The notes below the pieces were generated by a model. The model saw only the letters and a program-made list of their open reading frames with translations, made no database searches and had not been told where the DNA came from. 10,158 nucleotides of DNA from CAYFFO01 sp964342485 (GTDB lineage: Bacteria > Chloroflexota > Dehalococcoidia > Lucifugimonadales > CAJWER01): assembly GCA_964342485.1 (NCBI GenBank), contig CAYFFO010000048.1, forward strand, positions 1 through 10,158. The letters are read 5' to 3'. The translations under genes were made by a program, and so were the position numbers. Below, piece by piece: positions 4,853 to 10,158 of the stretch. Every line of letters begins with the position of its first letter. The stretch's first letter is position 1.

Positions 4853-6718
4853 ATGGAACTGCATAAAATTGAATGTGACGTTCTAGTAGCTGGAGGAGGA
4901 CCAGCAGGTATAGCGTGTGCTATTTCAGCCGCCAGAAATGGGGCAAAGGTAATTCTATGCCAAGATAGGTCTGTTTTAGGGGGCAACGCATCTAGTGAAG
5001 TACGAATGCATATAGTCGGCGCCGATGCAAGCGGTAAACGTGGCATATCGTTAGAAACAGAAACTAGAGAAGGTGGAATTATTGAAGAAATAAGACTTGA
5101 AACATCTGTCAATAATCCTCAACGTTCGGCATCTATGTTGGATTTGATATTTTATGATTTTTGTATGCGTGAACCCAATTTAAACTTAATGCTCAATACA
5201 ACTGTGTCCGAAGTCAACATGTCAGGAAATGCTATACGATCGGTAAAAGCATGTAGGCAATCAACAGAAGATGAATTTGAGATCACCGCTAAAGTATTTT
5301 GTGATTGTACTGGCGATGGACGCCTGGGATTTGAATCAAAAGCAAAGTTTTTCAAAGGACGAGAAAACAAACTGGAATTTGATGAAAGTCTAGCTCAGCA
5401 TAAATCGGATAGAAAAACTCTAGGATCGACATTACTTTTACAAGCTCGAAAACATGATAGACCTATCCCATTTACACCGCCCTCTTGGGCCCGAATATTC
5501 TCAGAAGACGAATTGAAATTAAGGCCCCACGGAGGAATTGGTATAGACCGAGGATTCGAATATGGATATTGGTGGGTAGAATGGGGTGGTCACCTAGATA
5601 CAATTAAAGATAATGAAATTATCCGTGATGAATTGTTATCGATTTTGCTAGGAATTTGGGATCATATAAAAAATAGTGGAAATCATAAAGCCGATAACTG
5701 GGCTTTAGATTGGTTTGGTTTTTTGCCTGGTAAACGAGAAAGTAGACGATTTCGCGGTCAACATGTACTTAGTCAAAAGGAAATACAAAGATCATTATCT
5801 TTTGATGATGCCATCGCTTTTGGAGGCTGGCCTATAGATACACATCCACCTGAAGGAATTGATGCTCCTGATATAAAACCTGCTAACCAAGTTGAGCTAG
5901 ATCATATTTACGATATACCACTGCAATCATGTACTACGAATTACCCAAGCAATTTGATGTTTGCTGGTAGAAATATTTCAGCTACACATGTTGCGTTCGC
6001 ATCCACTAGGGTCATGGCAACCTGCTTTGCTATTGGTCAAGGAGTAGGTACTACAGCAGCATATTTATCCGAAAACGACCTTAAAGCAAACAAATTATTA
6101 AATGACCCAAATGCTATTTTTAAAATACAACAACGATTGTTACGTGACGATGCTTATTTAATAGGAAAATTAAATTCTGACCCACTGGATCTTGCACTAA
6201 AATCTACTGTCACGGCATCTAGTGAACAGGCAGTTGGGAAAGCGATAAATATTATTTCAGGACAAACACGTTCCATTCATGGAAATAAAGGAGCATTATC
6301 AAGCCGAGTTATCTCTGGTACTCAAAGATGGATGAGCAAGCAGGGCAACAAGTTTCCTGAATATATCGAACTTATTTGGTCAAAACAAATCACTGTTGGA
6401 GAAATACAGATTATATTTGACTCAGGAATGCATAGAGTTCTTACATTGAGCCATAGTGATGCTTACGTGGATAAGATGATTTGGGGATACCCTCAACCAG
6501 AATTAGTAAAAGACTATCTTATTGAAGGGTTTTTAGATGGAAATAAGATACCCATTTTAAAAATCCTTAATAATTACCAAAGAAAAAACAGTCATGTTTT
6601 AGATTCTGTATTTGTCTTAGATCGAATTCGAATTACAGTTCTGTCCACTAATGGAATCGACCATGCTAGGATTAACGAGGTTCGAATATACGCATCGTCA
6701 AAAAGATCTTTTAAATAA
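4853..6718 (+). CDS. FAD-dependent oxidoreductase (FAD_oxidored family) with C-terminal beta domain
   Basis: The 621-residue product begins with a dinucleotide-binding fold, D9-V-L-V-A-G14-G-G16-P-A-G19, followed by a long helix and the acceptor strand V-I-L-C-Q. V-L-G-G-N-A-S-S-E-V (41-50) and the later N-L-M-F-A-G-R-N-I-S-A-T-H-V-A...G-Q-G-V-G-T (367-400) are hallmarks of the FAD_oxidored group that includes many uncharacterised sugar-related oxidases. The flavin domain spans roughly residues 9-405. Residues about 450-615 form a beta-rich tail opening with S-T-V-T-A-S-S-E and containing E-L-I-W and R-I-R-I-T-V-L-S-T-N-G-x-D-H-A-R-I-N-E-V-R-I-Y, which suggests an F5/8-type (discoidin-like) jelly roll that may bind carbohydrate. 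No signal peptide is visible. AGG at 4843-4845 is a weak ribosome site for ATG 4853. It has its own copy of the operator. The substrate is unknown. Confidence 0.85.
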   Translation: MELHKIECDVLVAGGGPAGIACAISAARNGAKVILCQDRSVLGGNASSEVRMHIVGADASGKRGISLETETREGGIIEEIRLETSVNNPQRSASMLDLIFYDFCMREPNLNLMLNTTVSEVNMSGNAIRSVKACRQSTEDEFEITAKVFCDCTGDGRLGFESKAKFFKGRENKLEFDESLAQHKSDRKTLGSTLLLQARKHDRPIPFTPPSWARIFSEDELKLRPHGGIGIDRGFEYGYWWVEWGGHLDTIKDNEIIRDELLSILLGIWDHIKNSGNHKADNWALDWFGFLPGKRESRRFRGQHVLSQKEIQRSLSFDDAIAFGGWPIDTHPPEGIDAPDIKPANQVELDHIYDIPLQSCTTNYPSNLMFAGRNISATHVAFASTRVMATCFAIGQGVGTTAAYLSENDLKANKLLNDPNAIFKIQQRLLRDDAYLIGKLNSDPLDLALKSTVTASSEQAVGKAINIISGQTRSIHGNKGALSSRVISGTQRWMSKQGNKFPEYIELIWSKQITVGEIQIIFDSGMHRVLTLSHSDAYVDKMIWGYPQPELVKDYLIEGFLDGNKIPILKILNNYQRKNSHVLDSVFVLDRIRITVLSTNGIDHARINEVRIYASSKRSFK

Positions 6719-6734
6719 AATTCTGTGCTATTTG

Positions 6735-6749
6735 ACAATACCTTATTGT
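6735..6749. terminator. Short AT-rich hairpin between convergent genes
   Basis: ACAATA - CCT - TATTGT is a perfect 6-bp inverted repeat in the 99-base gap between the converging FAD oxidoreductase and GH127-like genes. It is placed where a shared terminator would be expected. The stem is AT-rich and there is no long T run, so termination is only a possibility. Confidence 0.25.
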
Positions 6750-6817
6750 ATTCTTAAATACCATGATGATAAAGATTCAATGTATTTTGAGACTGAGGGA
6801 AGGTGATCGAGTTGATT

Positions 6818-8644
6818 TTACCAGTCTATACTAGCAATGTCTGGTATAAATCTTTCAGCAGTTTTATCCAAACCTGTCGATTGGTTCTGGAAAAGAGGGT
6901 ATCCGATACCTCTCGGTTCAATAGCAGTAACATTTGCTCCTCGAGTTGTAATTTTATATGGAATTTCACCTATCACTCGATGGGTAGTATTATCTTTTAT
7001 AGGCATATTCAAAGTCACAATACATCCTGTAGATAGTTTGCCGAATTTCAGGTAACGCCCATCAACGTTAACTTTAATTGGAGTGCCATCTATTTCCACT
7101 TTGATATGAGCAATATTGCACCAGCTTGGTATGCGAACAGAAAATTTGTTTGGTTTTTTAATTTGTAAAGTGACCTTCCCTTTAACAGGTAAGTAACTGT
7201 TGATATCTACCGATGGCGATGCTCTGTTCAACAGCAAATTAACTTGGATTTCTCCGGAATTCTCAGTGACTATAGAATCCCAGACGAAGTAAAGAGTCCT
7301 AGCACCATTTGCTGTGCAACAATGCATAATACTGGTGTTAATTATTTTTGGAGGTGTGCTCTGATAGTCTATTTTTAAGCCGTCATTTGCCCTCATCCAT
7401 CCCCAAAACGATCCTACAGATTTTTCTAAGACCAGTACGTTGTCTTCATATGGCTTGTGGGTAATGTCACTATGGAGGTATGAATCAGGGATGTTATTGT
7501 GGAAGCTACTATCCAAGAATTGACCTTCTGACAACATGTTACGAGTCCAACGGTCAACGTCATCCCAGTAATCTCCCTGCCCGGTTTTGGTCATATAAAG
7601 TCCCAGGAATATCATATCGGCAACTTCACAAGTTTCCACAGTGTTCCCTTGGCCAGAAGCTAGATATAGATCTGAACCAGGCATCCATTCAGTGTAATAT
7701 CCAATCGACGGGTCGCCCATAAGTCTTGCCCAGTTGTAACAAGCATGTACCCGTTCCAATATTTCTTCATCAGAATTTGTGTATCCATATTGGCACATTG
7801 CCATTATAGCGAACAAACTGTGATGGAAGTGGTATATGTTCCAGCGTCCGTCTGGATTGGTAAAAACTCTCTTCAAAGCCCATCTGGCTAGACCTTGAGA
7901 TAGTCGTAATGCCGGTTCGTATCCTGTGAGTCGGTAAATAAGTGATGCCCCATATCCTGTCGATCCTACCGAGTAAATGATACTCATCGCTGGATTTGGA
8001 TACCTATCTAACAACGAACCGTTTTTCAAATTGCCTTTTGGTTCAGAATGATGTGCAGGAGGGGTATCTCCAATCCAATACCTTCCTCGCCACAAATAAA
8101 GAAAGTCGTCTTGTTGTTTAGTAAGAGACATAATACGGTCGATTTTCTTCAGTGCTATCGTTTCCCAAATAGGATTGTTTTCGATCTGCATCAACATAGC
8201 AAGAGCTATCAGTAATCTTCCTTCGCTCCAAATTTCCGAATAGTTCCCATTAGAATCATCAAAATGAGTGAGTACATTTGTAGGTGAATAAGTTAATCCA
8301 TCATTTCCAAGTAGATCAAGTTGAGTTTCGATTACATGTTTATCAACATCGATATTTAAGTCTGTGCCAGAAGCCAGCCTTGTAAGGATTAAGGCCTCTA
8401 TGAATTTCGGAGGGATATTCAGGAATGCATCAGTGTGATTGTTTGGGTAAAGTACCGGTGGTTTACTAGAAAAGTCCGCAATGAAATTTAATGCATATCC
8501 CTCATCTGAATTCCAAGCATTAGTTAGAGCATTTACAGATTGAGCAGCCCGATCTGCTAAATCCAGGGTGTCGGGTACCGGTGCTTTGTATCTGTTTCCT
8601 CTTAGACATTCCAATGCAGGGTTATGGCTTAGATTTTTTCCCAT
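6818..8644 (-). CDS. GH127/DUF1680-like (alpha/alpha)6-barrel glycosidase
   Basis: The 608-residue product resembles the DUF1680 superfamily, whose founding enzyme is the bifidobacterial beta-L-arabinofuranosidase HypBA1 (GH127). In HypBA1 zinc is held by an E-x-C pair plus two adjacent cysteines, one of them the nucleophile. Here E337-T-C339 lies in G-N-T-V-E-T-C-E-V-A-D, and C442-C443 lies in M-H-C-C-T-A-N-G-A-R, the correct order and similar spacing. E319 (Y-T-E-W-M-P) is a candidate acid/base. Residues about 20-460 are helical and rich in aromatic residues (W-x-R-G-R-Y-W, Y-H-F-H-H-S-L). Residues 465-600 look beta-rich (F-S-V-R-I-P-S-W-C), as in the C-terminal domains of the family. There is no signal peptide. 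The ATG at 8644 has no Shine-Dalgarno sequence and overlaps the end of a small upstream ORF by 16 bases, so translation may be coupled. Substrate is not certain to be arabinofuranose. Confidence 0.75.
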   Translation of the reverse strand: MGKNLSHNPALECLRGNRYKAPVPDTLDLADRAAQSVNALTNAWNSDEGYALNFIADFSSKPPVLYPNNHTDAFLNIPPKFIEALILTRLASGTDLNIDVDKHVIETQLDLLGNDGLTYSPTNVLTHFDDSNGNYSEIWSEGRLLIALAMLMQIENNPIWETIALKKIDRIMSLTKQQDDFLYLWRGRYWIGDTPPAHHSEPKGNLKNGSLLDRYPNPAMSIIYSVGSTGYGASLIYRLTGYEPALRLSQGLARWALKRVFTNPDGRWNIYHFHHSLFAIMAMCQYGYTNSDEEILERVHACYNWARLMGDPSIGYYTEWMPGSDLYLASGQGNTVETCEVADMIFLGLYMTKTGQGDYWDDVDRWTRNMLSEGQFLDSSFHNNIPDSYLHSDITHKPYEDNVLVLEKSVGSFWGWMRANDGLKIDYQSTPPKIINTSIMHCCTANGARTLYFVWDSIVTENSGEIQVNLLLNRASPSVDINSYLPVKGKVTLQIKKPNKFSVRIPSWCNIAHIKVEIDGTPIKVNVDGRYLKFGKLSTGCIVTLNMPIKDNTTHRVIGEIPYKITTRGANVTAIEPRGIGYPLFQNQSTGLDKTAERFIPDIASIDW

Positions 8645-8814
8645 ATGAGATAAATAGTTGATTGAGAGGTGACTGCATGCTGAACAATTATGCCACCGTC
8701 TTTCACAATGTAACCCTTCCTTTCTTGTCTAAGTAGACATTTTTTCATATATTCTGCAATAATACGATATTGTATCAAATCGTTGTAGGATTCAATTTTT
8801 CCTGCTGGTCCCAT
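8629..8814 (-). CDS. Small ORF overlapping the start of the GH127-like gene
   Basis: The 61-residue ORF is of no family I recognise. It is basic in the middle (Y-M-K-K-C-L-L-R-Q-E-R-K-G-Y) and has no signal peptide or membrane segment. It ends 16 bases inside the GH127-like gene in another frame, a layout typical of coupled translation. The ATG lacks a Shine-Dalgarno sequence, but a -10-like TATAAC lies eight bases upstream, which would make the transcript nearly leaderless. It could be a true coupled small gene, or an N-terminal piece of the GH127-like protein separated by a frameshift. The peptide shows no clear similarity to a GH127 N terminus. Confidence 0.4.
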   Translation of the reverse strand: MGPAGKIESYNDLIQYRIIAEYMKKCLLRQERKGYIVKDGGIIVQHAVTSQSTIYLIWEKI

Positions 8815-8822
8815 TTCAAAAC

Positions 8823-8850
8823 GTTATACTATTAGCTAAATTGACAACAA
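8823..8850 (-). promoter_or_regulatory. Possible promoter of the small ORF and GH127-like gene
   Basis: On the minus strand TTGTTG (8850-8845) and TATAAC (8828-8823) are 16 bases apart. TATAAC matches the -10 consensus at five of six bases, and the -35 is weak. The ATG at 8814 lies at the expected transcription start, implying a leaderless or nearly leaderless message. It overlaps the plus-strand promoter of the lipoprotein leader. Confidence 0.4.
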
Positions 8851-8869
8851 ATAATTCATCAATTACGAT
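8841..8869 (+). promoter_or_regulatory. Promoter of the lipoprotein leader
   Basis: TTGACA (8841-8846), a perfect -35, is followed after 17 bases by TACGAT (8864-8869), which matches four of six -10 bases including T1, A2 and T6. Transcription would start near 8876 and give a 5' leader of about 240 bases before the lipoprotein ATG. It is the only good plus-strand promoter between the previous plus-strand gene and the terminator at 9048-9075. Confidence 0.5.
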
Positions 8870-8952
8870 GGATTTTTGAACTAAATGAATGTATGACAAA
8901 TAAAGGTTTATGAATTAACCCCATGCGACCGATATTTATCAAGATTGAGAAA

Positions 8953-9018
8953 ATGTATTACGGCAATATTTGGTGTATTTGTTGTTGTAAAAATCTAGTG
9001 AGGTCCATGAACTTGTAG
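8953..9018 (+). CDS. Cysteine-rich leader peptide (21 residues)
   Basis: ATG 8953 to TAG 9016-9018 encodes 21 residues beginning MYYGNIWCICCCK. Four Cys codons (8974, 8980, 8983, 8986, all TGT) fall within five consecutive codons. Seven bases after the last Cys codon the ORF enters the CTAG-T-GAGGTC block (8995-9005) that can form an antiterminator, and it stops just past that block. This is the arrangement of leader peptides that sense aminoacyl-tRNA supply by ribosome stalling. The ribosome site is weak (TTGAG at 8945-8949). Its short length means it would be missed by standard gene calling. Confidence 0.5.
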   Translation: MYYGNIWCICCCKNLVRSMNL

Positions 9019-9075
9019 GATATATATAAAACCTCAATGTTCCAACGAGACCTCCATCTAGCGAGGTCTTTTTTT
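8995..9075 (+). promoter_or_regulatory. Candidate transcription attenuator (antiterminator/terminator pair)
   Basis: GAGGTC (9000-9005) can pair with GACCTC (9049-9054). The pairing extends across a small internal loop by CTAG (8995-8998) with CTAG (9058-9061), about ten base pairs in all. This antiterminator would destroy the terminator stem AGACCTC/GAGGTCT (9048-9069). A third alternative, TGAGGT (8999-9004) with ACCTCA (9031-9036), would sequester the antiterminator strand and leave the terminator free. Stalling at the Cys codons (8974-8988) would leave 8999-9005 exposed. A ribosome at the leader stop codon (9016-9018) would cover it. Confidence 0.55.
9048..9075 (+). terminator. Intrinsic terminator in the lipoprotein leader
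   Basis: AGACCTC (9048-9054), an 8-base loop and GAGGTCT (9063-9069) form a perfect 7-bp stem, followed directly by an uninterrupted run of seven T (9069-9075). It points in the plus direction and lies 39 bases before the lipoprotein ATG. The last plus-strand gene upstream ends at 6718 and two minus-strand genes intervene, so this terminator must act on a transcript that starts in the local leader. Confidence 0.85.
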
Positions 9076-9113
9076 ATCTCGTGAAAACCAAGGTCCCACA
9101 CAGGAGTGGAAAA

Positions 9114-10158
9114 ATGAATCTTAGATTGTTATCCGGATTAGCTTTACTACTGGTTTTTGTAATAGCAGTTGCGTGTCAAGATTCCCAGGAAGAATCGAGT
9201 TCTACTGCAGCGAGCATAGAAAGCTCCCAGTCTTCCTTCGAAGTCTGGGCAGTTGACCAGTCTGGGACTAGTGATGGACCTAGCGCTGACTTTGGTGGAC
9301 TTATCTACATATGGGACGGGGCAGCCATATCTGAAAATGCTAGCGAGGCGACTCCGGAGATTATCGATCTGGCTATCGCGGCTTCCAAGGCCGGCTGCGA
9401 GGCTCCCAAGAAGCCTCACATGGTGCTAGCCAACCATACCAGCCCAAAGGCTAGTCACGTCGTTCTTGCCAATGTAGGTTCTGGTGACACCTTCTTCATA
9501 AACATTGCCAGCCGGACTATCGTTGGCTGCGTCAATACAATAGGAGGTTTCAATGGAGCGGGTGGAACAGCCAATACCCACGCTTCCACGTCCTCTGTTG
9601 ATAATAGTATGGTTATCGTCGCGAATATTGGAGGCAAAGGTGAGTCTGGCTTCCTGCACAAGATTCAAACTGACTACACTAATGATGATTACACATTCGT
9701 GGAGACATTGGCTTTGAAGCAATTTGCCAATGACTTAGGAACTTCGCTGGCTAGACCCATCTGTCACGAATTCACTTCTGACAGCAAGTTCGCCTATGTA
9801 ACTATGGCTGGAGGTGGTCTACTAGTGATCGATGTGGGTTCCGCTGATGGAACCACACCTATGACTATCGTGAAAGTCTATGACAAGGATACTGTTCCAG
9901 GCATCGGGTGCGGCGTAGCCCGCCTCCCTGATAACAAGATAATGACCAATGGTGAGAGCGGGGCTAAAGGAGGAGATGATTTCCTTTATACCTTTGATGC
10001 TAGTAAAGCTGCAGAAGGAGTATTTCCGGACCCAGTACAGATTGAACTCCCAGGTGAGGACACTCATGGTGCGGTTACCTGTACTGATCAAAATGGCAAC
10101 CTGTTCGCTGTAACCAGTATGCGTGTCAGCAATGACGTTAACTTCATTGACCTCCAGA
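9114..10158 (+). CDS. Predicted lipoprotein with beta-propeller-like repeats (3' end outside window)
   Basis: ATG 9114 opens a frame of 348 codons that is still open at the window's end. CAGGAGTGG (9101-9109) supplies a good ribosome site. Residues 1-21 are a lipoprotein signal: one Arg, a hydrophobic core, and I-A-V-A-C21, so the mature protein would be lipid-anchored outside the membrane. It is followed by a Ser/Glu-rich linker (22-41). The remainder is beta-rich with spaced strand motifs such as G-G-L-I-Y-I-W-D, S-H-V-V-L-A-N-V-G, F-A-Y-V-T-M-A-G-G-G-L-L-V-I-D-V and N-L-F-A-V-T-S-M, suggesting a YncE- or YVTN-type propeller. Five further cysteines (95, 139, 217, 266, 323) could form disulfides or bind a ligand. 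Family and ligand are unknown. The codon use is somewhat more GC-rich than that of its neighbours. Confidence 0.8.
   Translation, partial: MNLRLLSGLALLLVFVIAVACQDSQEESSSTAASIESSQSSFEVWAVDQSGTSDGPSADFGGLIYIWDGAAISENASEATPEIIDLAIAASKAGCEAPKKPHMVLANHTSPKASHVVLANVGSGDTFFINIASRTIVGCVNTIGGFNGAGGTANTHASTSSVDNSMVIVANIGGKGESGFLHKIQTDYTNDDYTFVETLALKQFANDLGTSLARPICHEFTSDSKFAYVTMAGGGLLVIDVGSADGTTPMTIVKVYDKDTVPGIGCGVARLPDNKIMTNGESGAKGGDDFLYTFDASKAAEGVFPDPVQIELPGEDTHGAVTCTDQNGNLFAVTSMRVSNDVNFIDLQ

Noticed and set aside
6732..6760. TTGACA followed by TAAATA at 17 bases between convergent genes
   Set aside because: It points into the end of a minus-strand gene with no plus-strand gene to drive, and the -10 is poor.
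8900..8917. AAAGG-TTT-ATG-AAT-TAA, a two-codon ORF in the leader
   Set aside because: It is too short to support as a feature. The overlapping GGTT...AACC repeat is only a 4-bp stem.
9007..9018. Mini-ORF ATG-AAC-TTG-TAG with GAGG just upstream in the lipoprotein leader
   Set aside because: The ribosome site is too close to the ATG, and these codons are in frame with, and part of, the longer Cys-rich leader ORF.
9147..10091. Minus-strand ORFs (9147-9419, 9426-9722, 9455-9661, 9822-10091)
   Set aside because: They are shadows of the plus-strand lipoprotein gene, which is open throughout and has a signal peptide and a ribosome site.
1..10158. Search for CRISPR arrays, tRNA or rRNA genes, insertion sequences and phage genes
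   Set aside because: No regularly spaced repeats, cloverleaf-like sequences, transposase motifs or phage proteins were seen by eye.

Overview
The window is about 10 kb of moderately AT-rich bacterial DNA with short intergenic gaps and TATAAT-type promoters. No ribosomal or other phylogenetic marker is present. The content is a catabolic set often seen in marine or host-associated Chloroflexota of the SAR202/Dehalococcoidia type: a Gfo/Idh/MocA oxidoreductase, an FAD_oxidored-family enzyme, a neutral-ceramidase-fold hydrolase, a GH127/DUF1680-like protein, an enolase-superfamily remnant and a DUF5679-type small protein. That assignment is inference from gene content only.

Layout. Bases 1-79 hold the last 25 codons of a plus-strand gene whose body lies outside the window. 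Next come a HIT-family gene (347-727) and a neutral/alkaline ceramidase-like gene (803-2254). Bases 2255-2829 are a scar: a 5'-truncated mandelate racemase/muconate lactonizing enzyme (MR/MLE) fragment on the minus strand, flanked by an orphan copy of a promoter/operator element. A Gfo/Idh/MocA gene follows (2830-3885). Two small minus-strand genes come next: an unknown 79-residue protein (3999-4238) and a DUF5679-like protein that has lost its cysteines (4499-4681). A large FAD oxidoreductase with a C-terminal beta-rich domain (4853-6718) converges on a minus-strand GH127-like gene (6818-8644), which overlaps a small upstream ORF (8629-8814). The right end is a plus-strand lipoprotein gene (9114 onward) that runs off the window, preceded by a structured leader.

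Two regulatory systems stand out. First, GTTAT-N12-ATAAC overlaps the -10 box (TATAAT) in front of the HIT and FAD oxidoreductase genes. A copy with one changed base (TTTAT) precedes the Gfo/Idh gene, and an orphan copy sits at the scar. A degenerate relative lies before the ceramidase-like gene. The HIT and FAD copies share 44 of 52 bases. This looks like one local regulon controlled by an unidentified factor. Second, the lipoprotein leader has a consensus-like promoter (8841-8869), a 21-codon ORF with four Cys codons among five consecutive codons, and mutually exclusive antiterminator and terminator pairings ending in seven T. That is the architecture of a ribosome-mediated, cysteine-sensing attenuator.

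The enzymes lack obvious signal peptides and probably act in the cytoplasm on sugar-like or amide-bearing organic compounds. The actual substrate cannot be read from the sequence. The GH127-like gene and the lipoprotein gene are transcribed divergently from a shared promoter region around 8823-8869.
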